This document shows, piece after piece, positions 8,953 to 18,286 of a stretch of DNA of 64,000 nt. Each line of letters opens with the position of its first letter. Positions within the stretch are counted from its first letter, which is position 1. The stretch comes from Bacteroidota bacterium (GTDB lineage Bacteria; Bacteroidota; Bacteroidia; Bacteroidales; UBA10428), in assembly GCA_016699695.1 (NCBI GenBank), contig CP065006.1:992001-1056000 (forward strand), given 5' to 3'. The notes below the pieces were generated by a model that was not told where the DNA came from, ran no database searches, and worked only from the letters and a program-made list of their open reading frames with translations. The position numbers and the translations under genes were made by a program.

Positions 8953-9585
8953 TTATTGGTATTTCTTGCCAATTAAATCCATAAACTCCTCGCGGGTTTT
9001 TGGGTTTTTCATAAATGCGCCCTTAAATGCCGAGGTGGTGATCACGGAGTTTTGCTTTTGCACCCCTCGCATGGTCATGCACAGGTGTTTGGCTTCAATT
9101 ACCACGGCTACACCCAGAGGTTGAAGTGCCTCTTGTATGCAATCGCGAATCTGAATAGTCATTCGCTCCTGAACCTGCAAACGGCGAGAGAAACTATCGA
9201 CAATACGGGCTATCTTACTTAGGCCGGTAATATAGCCGTTAGGTATATAGGCTATGTGGGCTTTACCAAAAAATGGCAACAGATGATGCTCACACATCGA
9301 ATGCAATTCAATGTCCTTCACCAGGAGCATGTGGTTGTATTCTTCGCAGAACTTCGATTCTTCAAGCATCTTCACCGGATCTTCCTGCATGCCCTGTGTC
9401 AGAAACTGCATGGCACGAGCAACCCTTTGAGGGGTTTTAGTCATTCCCTCGCGATGAAGGTCTTCGCCCAGCAATTTCAGTATAGCCTCATAATGAGCGG
9501 CCAACTGCCGTGTTTTTTCGTTGTCGAAACTTTCTGGCAGCATGTAACCTTCTTTGGCAAGTTCTTCTAAAAACGATTTGTCCAT
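8953..9585 (-). CDS. folE: GTP cyclohydrolase I
   Basis: A 210-residue type I GTP cyclohydrolase, which converts GTP to 7,8-dihydroneopterin triphosphate at the start of folate and pterin synthesis. Zinc-binding and active-site residues are visible: the first Cys and the His pair in SMCEHHLLPFFGK, and the second Cys in EAKHLCMTMRG. The substrate region with GLSKIARIVDSFSRR and QVQERMT is also intact. The start is taken as the ATG at 9585 (MDKSFLEEL); an upstream alternative at 9651 would add 22 residues with no family resemblance. The gene diverges from mqnB. Full length, no abnormality. Confidence 0.95.
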   Translation of the reverse strand: MDKSFLEELAKEGYMLPESFDNEKTRQLAAHYEAILKLLGEDLHREGMTKTPQRVARAMQFLTQGMQEDPVKMLEESKFCEEYNHMLLVKDIELHSMCEHHLLPFFGKAHIAYIPNGYITGLSKIARIVDSFSRRLQVQERMTIQIRDCIQEALQPLGVAVVIEAKHLCMTMRGVQKQNSVITTSAFKGAFMKNPKTREEFMDLIGKKYQ

Positions 9586-9702
9586 TCCGGCAATTTTCAG
9601 TGTATTTTCATGATAGTTCTCGCAGAAAATGCCTATTTTTAATAGACACAATACACTTCAAAGTTAAAAGATATTCTTTCAAAAAAATAAAAATCGGGCA
9701 AA

Positions 9703-10392
9703 TTGAGAATACTTATTGTTGCAGAGTCGCCAAGAGAGGTTTTAAAGCTGGTCGATGAATTGAAGTTTGTAAATCAGATTGAGCCTAATTTTAAAAGCTA
9801 TAGCTGTTATAACCTGCATGTAGATATTCTGATTACAGGGCTGGGAAGCACCTTTATGGCTTACCACCTAACCAGGGCATTGAATATGATCAACTACGAC
9901 CTGGCTATCAACATTGGCCTTGCTGGCAGTTTCGACCATTTTCTTGAACAGGGTTTTGTGGTGAATGTCATTCAGGAACAGTTTGCTGATTTGGGTGTAG
10001 TGCACAAAAACAACTTTTTTACCCTTGCCGATGAAGAGTTGATGGACGAAAACACTTTTCCTTTTGCCGAAGGAAAACTGCACAGCCTTGGTAATTTCGA
10101 GCTCGATGAGGTAGAATCGCTCATACCGGTGAAGGGTATTACGCTCAATACACTACATAGCGACCCAAAATGGCTTGCCAAACTGCGCGATAAATTCGAC
10201 CCTGAAGTAGAAACCATGACCGGTGCCGCCTTTTTTTATGTTTGCCTGCAGGAAAAAATTCCCTTTCTGCAGATCAGGGCCATAAGTCATTTTGTGGAAA
10301 TACGCCGTATCGAAAGCTGGAATATACCCAATGCAGTCGAAAGCCTTACGGCCACTGTAGTAAGCATTCTCAATGAGCTAAAGCTCGATTAG
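9703..10392 (+). CDS. mqnB: Futalosine hydrolase
   Basis: A 229-residue nucleosidase of the purine/uridine phosphorylase superfamily, best matched to futalosine hydrolase, which removes hypoxanthine from futalosine in the alternative menaquinone pathway. Supporting features are the N-terminal RILIVAESPREV, the ITGLGSTFMAYHLTRAL and NIGLAGSFD blocks, and PEVETMTGAAFFYVC, the substrate-binding Met/Glu region. The only start that gives the complete first strand is a TTG at 9703. Presence of mqnB implies menaquinone is made from chorismate by the Mqn route rather than the Men route; the other mqn genes are not in this window. Confidence 0.85.
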   Translation: MRILIVAESPREVLKLVDELKFVNQIEPNFKSYSCYNLHVDILITGLGSTFMAYHLTRALNMINYDLAINIGLAGSFDHFLEQGFVVNVIQEQFADLGVVHKNNFFTLADEELMDENTFPFAEGKLHSLGNFELDEVESLIPVKGITLNTLHSDPKWLAKLRDKFDPEVETMTGAAFFYVCLQEKIPFLQIRAISHFVEIRRIESWNIPNAVESLTATVVSILNELKLD

Positions 10393-10503
10393 AACAGGAA
10401 AACCTGGAAAACCACTTATCGAAAAATTGAATTTGGTGCTTGCCTTATCCAAAAAACATGTAGGTTTGCGAGTAGAAACAAGACAAAATAACAAAGATTT
10501 ATT

Positions 10504-11469
10504 ATGATAGTTGTAACTGGGGCAGCCGGGTTTATTGGAAGTTGCATGGTAAATAAACTCAATCAGAATGGTTTTCAGAACCTGGTACTGGTTGATAAAT
10601 TCACAAACCAGCAAAAGAATAAAAACCTCGAGGGCAAATCGTGGGATCAGCAGATTGACCGTGATGTGTTTATCGATTGGTTAGACAAAAATGCCGAAAA
10701 AATTACCTATGTATTTCATATTGGTGCCCGAACCGACACCACTGAGTTCGACTCCAAAGTGTTTGATGCACTCAACCTTAATTACTCCAAAGATATCTGG
10801 CGCATCTGCACCCGGAAAGGAATTCCATTCTTATATGCCTCTTCGGCAGCTACTTATGGCATGGGTGAGTATGGCTACATCGACGAGCACAGCATCATCG
10901 AAAAGCTGAAACCTCTTAATCCTTACGGCGAATCGAAAAATGACTTTGACAAATGGGTGCTGCAACAAAATAACACTCCCCCGTTCTGGTGTGGTTTCAA
11001 GTTTTTTAATGTATATGGCCCTAACGAATACCATAAATCGCGCATGGCCAGCGTCGTGTACCATGCCTACAACCAGATTAAAGAAAAAGGCAGCATGAAG
11101 CTTTTCCGTTCGCACAACCCTGGTTTTAAAGACGGGGAACAAAAACGCGACTTTATTTATGTGAAAGATCTGATCGATGTGCTTTTATTCTTCATGGAAC
11201 ATCAGCAGCACCCTGGCATTTATAACCTTGGTACAGGAACTGCCCGCACCTTTCTGAATCTAGCAAAGGCCACCTTTCATGCCATGAATATAACTGAAGA
11301 TATCAGCTTTATTGATACTCCCGAAGACATCCGCGATAAATACCAATATTTTACCGAAGCCCGAATGACAAAGCTTCAGGCAGCTGGTTATACGAAAGCA
11401 TTTACCAGTCTTGAACAAGGCATAGGCGACTATGTAAAAAATTATCTGCAACAAGACAAATACCTCTAG
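10504..11469 (+). CDS. rfaD: ADP-L-glycero-D-manno-heptose-6-epimerase
   Basis: A 321-residue extended SDR. It converts ADP-D-glycero-beta-D-manno-heptose to the L-glycero form, the last step in making the heptose donor for lipopolysaccharide core. The NADP-binding motif is VTGAAGFIGS at residues 4-13. SSAATYG carries the catalytic Ser, and YGESK gives the YxxxK pair. The HldD-specific phrases HIGARTDTTE, FFNVYGPNEYHKSRMASV and GEQKRDFIYVKD are all present. Length is normal (about 310-325). The gene stands alone on the plus strand and no other heptose gene lies nearby. High confidence. Confidence 0.94.
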   Translation: MIVVTGAAGFIGSCMVNKLNQNGFQNLVLVDKFTNQQKNKNLEGKSWDQQIDRDVFIDWLDKNAEKITYVFHIGARTDTTEFDSKVFDALNLNYSKDIWRICTRKGIPFLYASSAATYGMGEYGYIDEHSIIEKLKPLNPYGESKNDFDKWVLQQNNTPPFWCGFKFFNVYGPNEYHKSRMASVVYHAYNQIKEKGSMKLFRSHNPGFKDGEQKRDFIYVKDLIDVLLFFMEHQQHPGIYNLGTGTARTFLNLAKATFHAMNITEDISFIDTPEDIRDKYQYFTEARMTKLQAAGYTKAFTSLEQGIGDYVKNYLQQDKYL

Positions 11470-11617
11470 CCGGTTAACAGTTTGAGTTAATTCACAACAA
11501 AATGCAGCTACCCAAAGTTTATTAATGAAGTAATCCTCCTTTTGCAACCAGATTTGGCAAACACCAACAATTAAAAGGATTTTTGTAATATTGTCTCTCT
11601 GATTTTATTTGTTTTCA

Positions 11618-13444
11618 ATGGAAAATGCCTTAGTTTTTTTGCGTAAACTGGTAGCTCTTGCACTTTTAGTGCTGGTATACCTGATTACACAGGATTTTGT
11701 GCCATTTCTTATCTCCATCCCAATTTTGCTGCTTGTTTTTGGTTTAATCGCTTCGCGTATTTTGCACGCTCAACCAAAAGAGTTATATAATTTTCAGCGC
11801 AGCGAAAAATATTTTGCCCAAGGCGGACTTCGTGACCTTGTTCGAATTCCAACCATGCTAATGGCCTTCGTCTACGATATTTTGGTGTGGGTTGTTTGGG
11901 GTCTTTATCAGATTGTACTGCTATTCACCGATCTTATCTATCTTGTTAAAGAGGGCCTCTTTTTTATCCTGCAACTGATTATTAAGCTTCTGAGAACTCT
12001 ATGGCCCACATGGCGTATTTTATTCAAACTTGTGTTATTCTACTTCATAAAATGGCCATGGTGGATTTATCGGTATGCCTATAAATCAGTAGGTAAAACC
12101 TTTCGGATTAACCTACTGAAAACATCTGCCATTGGGGCATTTATTGCCTTGTTTGTGTTTCAATTGTTTTACTTTATCAGCATAATTACTGAAACACCAG
12201 GGCTTTATTATATTGGCATTGTTTTGTCGATACTACCAATTACCTGGGTTTTTGGTGAAATTGCTTCCATACGGGGACAGGAACTTTTAGACGCCCCTTT
12301 CAGCCAGATACGCGCCAAATTTCATAACGGTATGGAGAGTGTGCGGAGCCTGGTACTTTTTATTAGTTTTTTTGTGTTTCTGGTGCTTGCCCAAACAGGA
12401 TTAAGTATGCTGGGATGGATTCAGGGTTCGGGCATCATCTTTCTGGGCTTAAGCATCAATATCAGCTTTCTGGTTAATGTGATTCTGCTTTTTGTAGCGG
12501 TATTAATTCTTTTCAGTAGTTTCGTTTTACCAACCTACAGGCTATACAATAGCTTCTCCGAAACCTCCCTGAAAGATTTAGCCCAATTGCTCTCCTATAT
12601 CCTACGGCGTTGTTTTCAGCAGGCTTCCGGCATAATTCCTTCTGTGATATTTTCAATCATAAGCATTATTCCTGTTAGCCTTTTGGTGATTCTGGCCACT
12701 TTTGCTACCCTGAAAGTGAAAGAAAACATTTCGGAAATAAAAATTGATCAGCTCATGCTGAAGCAATCAAAAACTTCTGACCAAATCGAAGAGCACCGTA
12801 TCGGACAAGAAATTAACCTTATGAAGCAGGTGGCAACTTTCCCAAGACAGTTTTTTCAGGATATCAACCACCGTGGACTAATCAGCAATGAGATCATACA
12901 ATATCAGAATTTAAAAAAACAATACCTCATTGAGCTTGCAATCAACCAGGAAAAAGCTAATCAGGAAATAGAATCACTGAAAGAAGTGCTCAGGCAAGAG
13001 CAAAATAAACTTGCCCTTAATCAGACGCGTGTAGAGGAAGTGGAGCAAAAAGTTAAAACCATCGAAAAGCATTTCATGCAGTACAATTCGAAATTGAAAT
13101 TAGAGGTGGAAAGAACAGATATTACCATCGAATACCTGCAACTTCAATTAAAACAATTTCCGGTACTTTTTTACCTGAGTGGTCTGTTTGTGGTAATAGC
13201 AGGTGGTTTTGTACTTACTTTTTTTCTTGCCTATTATGGCAATTTCTTTTACCGGGCTTACTTATTTCGCAACGATGGTACGCCAGCTCAATGGCGCCTA
13301 ATTCTTGAGGAAGAAAGGAATGACGACAGTCGACAACCGCTATTAAGCATTTCTTTGAATATCATTCTTATTGTTCTATTGGCTTACTTCCTGAACCAAA
13401 CCTCTGTTGGATACCTACCTGATTTATTGAAGCTGCGTTTTTAA
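11618..13444 (+). CDS. Uncharacterised polytopic membrane protein with coiled coil
   Basis: A 608-residue protein that I do not recognise. About nine hydrophobic stretches occupy residues 1-350, several long and aromatic. A strongly charged coiled coil follows (about residues 370-500, with runs such as NQEKANQEIESLKEVL and QTRVEEVEQKVKTIEKHF). Two more helices sit near the C-terminus. The layout suggests an inner-membrane protein with a large extramembrane rod. The ATG at 11618 is preferred to a TTG three codons upstream. Its stop overlaps the stop of the convergent vWA gene: both use the four bases TTAA at 13441-13444. No domain or partner could be assigned, although vWA proteins and rod-bearing membrane proteins do meet in envelope complexes. 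Confidence 0.75.
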   Translation: MENALVFLRKLVALALLVLVYLITQDFVPFLISIPILLLVFGLIASRILHAQPKELYNFQRSEKYFAQGGLRDLVRIPTMLMAFVYDILVWVVWGLYQIVLLFTDLIYLVKEGLFFILQLIIKLLRTLWPTWRILFKLVLFYFIKWPWWIYRYAYKSVGKTFRINLLKTSAIGAFIALFVFQLFYFISIITETPGLYYIGIVLSILPITWVFGEIASIRGQELLDAPFSQIRAKFHNGMESVRSLVLFISFFVFLVLAQTGLSMLGWIQGSGIIFLGLSINISFLVNVILLFVAVLILFSSFVLPTYRLYNSFSETSLKDLAQLLSYILRRCFQQASGIIPSVIFSIISIIPVSLLVILATFATLKVKENISEIKIDQLMLKQSKTSDQIEEHRIGQEINLMKQVATFPRQFFQDINHRGLISNEIIQYQNLKKQYLIELAINQEKANQEIESLKEVLRQEQNKLALNQTRVEEVEQKVKTIEKHFMQYNSKLKLEVERTDITIEYLQLQLKQFPVLFYLSGLFVVIAGGFVLTFFLAYYGNFFYRAYLFRNDGTPAQWRLILEEERNDDSRQPLLSISLNIILIVLLAYFLNQTSVGYLPDLLKLRF

Positions 13445-14829
13445 AACAATTGCACCACTTCTGAACTTCCAGAACGGATTTTAACTGTTTTATTAATTGT
13501 ATAAAGGGTCTGCTTGGCATTTTGTGCCCTGAAAACTACCCTGTAAGTGCCGGGTTGTAGCACAATAGATTCACTTTTCAAATTGTTGTTGATATTCAAC
13601 ACCCATTCTTCTTCGCCATTTCCCCGGCGTACATAAATACTACCATATCCCGCTGAATTTTTCGATAAATTGAGAATACCCGGATCGGGAATGGTGATGG
13701 TAGTAGTGGTACTTTGACTTATAATTACTTCGTCGATTAATATTTTGGGCAATACAGGTATTTCCAGAGAATATTTACCAACCAGATACTTTTCCGGCTG
13801 GTTCAGCGATTGGTAATTGAGTGACTCCATTTTACCCTTCTGTCGAATGATACATTGCAAATTGCGGTATTGAACCCCACCCTCCACATTAATGAGCAAT
13901 TCGCCCTGTGGACAATCGGCAGCTACTACAGTATGTTTCCCAACAAATACCCTGAAACTATCAACAAAAACTGGCGGTATGGTGTTAACACGCAAATCGT
14001 AAGTTACCAAATGATCGAGGTAAAGTGTATCCGGATTTCCACGGTGATTGATGGTATGAATATAATTATTCATCACTTTACCTGAGAAGTGATCGTAAAA
14101 GGTCATGTTTACATTGGTTTCTGTGGGCAGGCCTTTGGAATCCAATAAATTAACCTGCATAGTGGTCGAATTCAATGCCTGAGAGATAACCACACCCAGT
14201 ACCTCCTTGAAACTATTTTCGTTGGTAGCATTGAAATAATGCCCGATGCAATCAAAATTTTCCTGATAATCATCGCCAATGCCTATGCCTATGATAAAAG
14301 GCTTTAGCACTATGCCTTTTTTCTGCAATTCGTAAGACACAGCACAAGGATCGCCCTCACAGGCTTCTATGCCATCGGTAATAAGTATAATAATATTGCG
14401 GCAATCGTTGCAATCTTCCGGAAAGTCACTCCCGGCTTGCTGCAAGGAGTATGCGATAGGGGTAGTACCTTTCGGATTAATATAATGCAGTTCCTGTCTT
14501 ATGCGCGGAGCATTGCCCGGGGCAAATGGAACTTCAAGGCGGGTATCTCCGCAATTCTGAGGTGGTACCGGACTTTGATGGCCATAAACCCTTAGTGCCA
14601 TTTGCACATTCTTGAGTTGCTCGAGACTGTCGATGAGTGCTACAAGTGTTTTGCGGGCAATATTAATTTTACGGTCAGAGGCCCAATAGCCATTCATGCT
14701 CTGCGAAGCATCGAACACAAATAGAATACGGGTTTCAGGAGGGGTATACTTTAGGGGCGAATATACCTGAGCGGAAAGTGATACCGTAAAAAAAAGTAAA
14801 ACTACAACTGGCAGGAAATTTCGAAGCAT
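13441..14829 (-). CDS. Secreted von Willebrand factor A domain protein
   Basis: A 462-residue exported protein. The signal peptide runs to about residue 20 (LLFFTVSLSA, then Gln). A vWA domain follows at about residues 33-220, with a complete metal-ion-dependent adhesion site: DASQS (Asp40, Ser42, Ser44), the Thr in PKGTTPIA, and the Asp in LITDGIEAC. Several Cys pairs (NCGD, EDCNDC, CEGDPC) suggest disulfides. The C-terminal half looks like repeated beta domains, ending in a PEGA-like or carboxypeptidase-regulatory-like strand set (ESIVLQPGTYRVVF). No lipobox or T9SS tail is seen, so it is probably periplasmic. Function unknown; the vWA site implies metal-dependent protein binding. Confidence 0.82.
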   Translation of the reverse strand: MLRNFLPVVVLLFFTVSLSAQVYSPLKYTPPETRILFVFDASQSMNGYWASDRKINIARKTLVALIDSLEQLKNVQMALRVYGHQSPVPPQNCGDTRLEVPFAPGNAPRIRQELHYINPKGTTPIAYSLQQAGSDFPEDCNDCRNIIILITDGIEACEGDPCAVSYELQKKGIVLKPFIIGIGIGDDYQENFDCIGHYFNATNENSFKEVLGVVISQALNSTTMQVNLLDSKGLPTETNVNMTFYDHFSGKVMNNYIHTINHRGNPDTLYLDHLVTYDLRVNTIPPVFVDSFRVFVGKHTVVAADCPQGELLINVEGGVQYRNLQCIIRQKGKMESLNYQSLNQPEKYLVGKYSLEIPVLPKILIDEVIISQSTTTTITIPDPGILNLSKNSAGYGSIYVRRGNGEEEWVLNINNNLKSESIVLQPGTYRVVFRAQNAKQTLYTINKTVKIRSGSSEVVQLF

Positions 14830-14903
14830 GAGATAATTTGTATTTCAAATTCCTATAACGGAATTTCTTATTGATTATTTTACAGAAAGATAGCCAAAAA
14901 AAA

Positions 14904-14930
14904 ACGGACAACCTCTTTCCTGGTGTCCGC
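14904..14930 (-). terminator. Rho-independent terminator of transketolase gene
   Basis: On the minus strand a hairpin CGGACACC / GGTTGTCCG (one bulge) is followed by nine T residues. It starts 25 bases past the transketolase stop and fits a factor-independent terminator. Confidence 0.8.
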
Positions 14931-14954
14931 TTTATTCACATATTTCTCTGAGTG

Positions 14955-16994
14955 CTAATAGGCTAACAAATATTTTTTCACCTCGTTAAACACATTCTCG
15001 CCGGTAAATCCGAATTTTTCGTCCAATACCTGAAAGGGGGCAGAATAACCAAAAGCTTGCATGCCATATACCTTACCTTTTTGTCCAACCAATGGAGTAA
15101 ATACAGATGGAAGTCCTGCGGTTAAACCAAAAACTGGAGCGTTTTCTGGAATAAGCTGTAGGCGGTATTTTTCATCCTGTTCAAAAAACAAGCCCAAAGA
15201 TGGCACCGAAACCACCTGCACTTTTTTGTCCTCCCTGACTTCGAGTAAGGCTGCCCCTTCGATCAGGGTCGAAACCTCCGATCCATTTCCAACCAGTATC
15301 ACATCAGGTTTTCCATTGGCTTTTTTCGCTATATAAGCGCCTTTTTCTGCCTGCATAGCCTCTTGAAGGCGGCTTTGGTTTTGTGCTGGCAAGTCTTTTA
15401 TATTCTGACGCGAAAAAATTAAACCTGTTGGTGTTTTTGTGTTTTCTATTGCCATTTTCCATGCAACTAGCGACTCGGCCGAATCGGCCGGACGAAGTAC
15501 CAGAAAACTGTTGCTACCCGAATGATTTTTCAATTGTTCCAATAGACGAACCTGCGCTTCCTGTTCGATTGGTTGATGAGTGGGCCCGTCCTCTCCTACC
15601 CTAAAGGCATCGTGCGACCAGATATAAATTACAGGTAATTCCATGAGTGCCGACATGCGCATGGCAGGTTTCATGTAGTCGCTGAATACAAAGAAAGTTC
15701 CGCAGGCAGCCCTCACGCCACCATGAAGGGCTATGCCATTGCATATTGCAGCCATGGTAAGTTCCGATACCCCTGCCTGCAAGAAGGCTCCTTTAAAATC
15801 ATTCTTCTTAAGTACAGTAGTATTTTTCAAGAAGCCGTCCGTTTTATCGCTGTTGGCTAAATCTGCCGAAGCAACAATCATATTATCGAGGTTCTGCGCT
15901 AAATAAGTCAACACATTACTCGAAGCGTTTCTGGTAGGGCTGTTAGGCTTATTTTCAATAGAAGAAAAATTCAGATTTCTGTAGTCGAGGCTGAAAAACT
16001 GATCCCACTTTTTAGCAAGTTCGGGATTCTTTTCCGCCCAGTTTTTTTCTTCCACTTTACGTCTTTTCGCATTAGCCTTTTTCGAGTCAAGTACCTCGTT
16101 GAAATACTCTGCCACATCGGAGAAAATTGCAAATGGGTTCTGAGGATCGGCCCCCAGGTTAGCAAGGGTTTTTGGTACATCGGCCCCAGCAGCCGAAAGT
16201 GGCTGACCGTGTGTTGAAACCTGACGTTCAAAACTTGAGCCTTCCTTGTTAATTGCTCCCTTGCCCATTACAGTTTTACCAATGATGAGCGATGGCTTGT
16301 TGGTCTCGGCCAAGGCTGCTTTGAGGGCTTGACGTATCTGTTCAATATTGTTTCCTTCAATGGTCTGCACATGCCAATCCCACGCCTCGTATTTTTTGGC
16401 TGTATTCTCCGAAGAAGTTACATCGGTAGTATGGGAGAGTTGTATGTCATTAGCATCGTAAAACATCACAAGATTGCCTAAACCAAGATGACCTGCTATG
16501 CGACCCGCTCCCTGCGAAATTTCTTCTTGTATACCGCCATCTGAGATGAAAGTATAAATCTTATGGCTCATCCATTCGCCAAAGCGAGCTGCCAGAAAAC
16601 GTTCAGCAATAGCAGCTCCCACGGCCATTACATGCCCCTGTCCGAGGGGTCCGGAAGTATTTTCCACACCACGGGCAAAATCCACTTCAGGGTGCCCGGG
16701 AGTCACGCTTCCCCATTGCCTGAACTGACGGATATCGTCCAGGGTATAATTTCCGGTAAGGGTTAATATAGAATACAACATGGGCGACATATGACCCGGA
16801 TCTAGAAAGAAACGATCGCGGTTACGCCAAAGCATATCACTGGGGTCCCAATTCATAAACTCACTATACAAAACCGATACAAAATCGGCACCACCCATGG
16901 CACCACCGGGATGACCGCTGTTGGCCTTTTCTACCATTGCTACCGACAAGGCCCGAATATTATCGGCCGCACGGCGAAGTTTTTGGTCACTCAT
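14955..16994 (-). CDS. tkt: Transketolase
   Basis: A 679-residue full-length transketolase, which moves two-carbon ketol units between sugar phosphates in the pentose phosphate pathway using thiamine diphosphate and a divalent metal. The N-terminal TPP domain holds KANSGHPGGAMGGADF, PGHPEV, GPLGQGH and the metal/TPP loop in SDGGIQEEISQGAGR...YDAND. The pyrimidine-binding domain shows the catalytic Glu region in GVSELTMAAICNG, and THQPIEQEAQVR is present. A conserved C-terminal domain completes it. The first residue of the usual GDG triad is Ser here, as seen in some Bacteroidota homologues. A promoter and a strong terminator bracket it as a single-gene unit. Confidence 0.95.
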   Translation of the reverse strand: MSDQKLRRAADNIRALSVAMVEKANSGHPGGAMGGADFVSVLYSEFMNWDPSDMLWRNRDRFFLDPGHMSPMLYSILTLTGNYTLDDIRQFRQWGSVTPGHPEVDFARGVENTSGPLGQGHVMAVGAAIAERFLAARFGEWMSHKIYTFISDGGIQEEISQGAGRIAGHLGLGNLVMFYDANDIQLSHTTDVTSSENTAKKYEAWDWHVQTIEGNNIEQIRQALKAALAETNKPSLIIGKTVMGKGAINKEGSSFERQVSTHGQPLSAAGADVPKTLANLGADPQNPFAIFSDVAEYFNEVLDSKKANAKRRKVEEKNWAEKNPELAKKWDQFFSLDYRNLNFSSIENKPNSPTRNASSNVLTYLAQNLDNMIVASADLANSDKTDGFLKNTTVLKKNDFKGAFLQAGVSELTMAAICNGIALHGGVRAACGTFFVFSDYMKPAMRMSALMELPVIYIWSHDAFRVGEDGPTHQPIEQEAQVRLLEQLKNHSGSNSFLVLRPADSAESLVAWKMAIENTKTPTGLIFSRQNIKDLPAQNQSRLQEAMQAEKGAYIAKKANGKPDVILVGNGSEVSTLIEGAALLEVREDKKVQVVSVPSLGLFFEQDEKYRLQLIPENAPVFGLTAGLPSVFTPLVGQKGKVYGMQAFGYSAPFQVLDEKFGFTGENVFNEVKKYLLAY

Positions 16995-17028
16995 TGTAAA
17001 ATTCTACTTTAATTTCTATTTAAGCGTG

Positions 17029-17036
17029 CAAATATA
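17029..17036 (-). promoter_or_regulatory. tkt: Candidate -7 box for transketolase gene
   Basis: On the minus strand the sequence reads TATATTTG, an exact TAnnTTTG match, 35 bases before the transketolase ATG. It lies 43 bases from the oppositely directed box of ychF, so the two promoters share one control region. Confidence 0.55.
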
Positions 17037-17078
17037 AAAAGTTCAGGGCAACTATCTTAATCGTATCAATTTTAAATG

Positions 17079-17086
17079 TAATTTTG
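17079..17086 (+). promoter_or_regulatory. ychF: Candidate -7 box for ychF
   Basis: TAATTTTG is an exact TAnnTTTG match, 28 bases before the ychF ATG. No clear -33 TTG was found at standard spacing. Confidence 0.5.
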
Positions 17087-17114
17087 CGCCTTATTTAATT
17101 TTAATTCATTCTGA

Positions 17115-18212
17115 ATGGCTTTACAGTGCGGAATTGTAGGACTACCTAATGTGGGCAAGTCGACTCTTTTTAATTGCTTGTCGAATGCAAAGGCGCAATC
17201 GGCCAACTTCCCTTTTTGTACTATTGAACCCAACTTAGGGGTAATCAATGTACCCGACCCCAGGCTTGAGAAACTGGAAGATCTTGTAAAACCAGAACAG
17301 GTGCTCCCCGCTACAGTAGAGATTGTTGACATTGCAGGGCTTGTAAAAGGTGCCAGCAAAGGCGAAGGTCTTGGAAACAAGTTTCTGAGCAACATTCGCG
17401 ACACCAATGCCATAATCCACCTTATCAGGTGTTTCGACGATGACAATGTCGTGCACGTCGATGGCTCGGTAAATCCTATACGCGACAAGGAAATTATCGA
17501 TACCGAGTTACAACTGAAAGACCTCGAAACCATAGAAAAAAGAATTTCCGCCCTGGAAAAGGAATCGAAGAGTGGAGATAAAATGGTGCTTAAAAAAAAG
17601 GAACTTGTCGAAAACATCAAAAAAATTATTGAACAAGGCAAAAATGCCCGCACAATCGAATTCGATGAACAGGAAAGTTTTCTGATAAGAGACATGCATC
17701 TTCTTACAGCCAAACCTGTTTTGTATGTATGCAATGTCGACGAAGCTTCGGTGCGCACAGGAAATGCCTATGTAGAAAAGGTAAAAGAAATGGCAGCCAA
17801 GGAAAAGGCAGAAGTGCTTGTAATTGGTGCGGCCATTGAAGCCGATATTGCAGAGCTCGAAACTTATGAAGAAAGGAAAATTTTTCTCGAAGACCTGCAA
17901 CTCGACGAACCAGGCGTAAACAAACTCATACGGGCAGCTTACAGAATATTAAAACTGCAAACCTATTTTACTGCCGGAAAAAAAGAAGTGCGCGCCTGGA
18001 CTATCCCTGTGGGTGCCACTGCTCCGCAAGCTGCCGGTGTAATACACACCGATTTTGAGAAGGGTTTTATCCGAGCCGAGGTAATCAAATATAAGGACTT
18101 TATTGAACTAGGCTCTGAACAGGCATGTAAAGACAAAGGTAAAATGAGTGTCGAGGGCAAGGAATACATTGTCCAGGATGGCGACATCATGCATTTCAGG
18201 TTCAATGTTTAA
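17115..18212 (+). CDS. ychF: Redox-regulated ATPase YchF (Obg-like)
   Basis: A 365-residue Obg/OLA1-family P-loop NTPase. YchF prefers ATP, binds ribosomes and modulates translation and oxidative stress responses in characterised bacteria. Visible motifs are the P-loop GLPNVGKST at residues 7-15, switch II DIAGLVKGASKGEGLGN, and the degenerate G4 motif NVDE in place of NKxD, which explains the ATP preference. A coiled-coil insert is rich in Lys and Glu. The C-terminal TGS domain includes RAWTIPVGATAPQAAGVIH and ends QDGDIMHFRFNV. Length matches the family (about 363). Cytoplasmic; monocistronic from its own promoter. Confidence 0.96.
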   Translation: MALQCGIVGLPNVGKSTLFNCLSNAKAQSANFPFCTIEPNLGVINVPDPRLEKLEDLVKPEQVLPATVEIVDIAGLVKGASKGEGLGNKFLSNIRDTNAIIHLIRCFDDDNVVHVDGSVNPIRDKEIIDTELQLKDLETIEKRISALEKESKSGDKMVLKKKELVENIKKIIEQGKNARTIEFDEQESFLIRDMHLLTAKPVLYVCNVDEASVRTGNAYVEKVKEMAAKEKAEVLVIGAAIEADIAELETYEERKIFLEDLQLDEPGVNKLIRAAYRILKLQTYFTAGKKEVRAWTIPVGATAPQAAGVIHTDFEKGFIRAEVIKYKDFIELGSEQACKDKGKMSVEGKEYIVQDGDIMHFRFNV

Positions 18213-18286
18213 AAATAGCATCCCTGTCAATACTTTCTTTAACCACCCGGAGTTATAATACTTAATTCCTTATACCAACAGATCAT

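Noticed and set aside
9586..9651. N-terminal extension of FolE
   Set aside because: Extra 22 residues lack family similarity; the ATG at 9585 is a better start.
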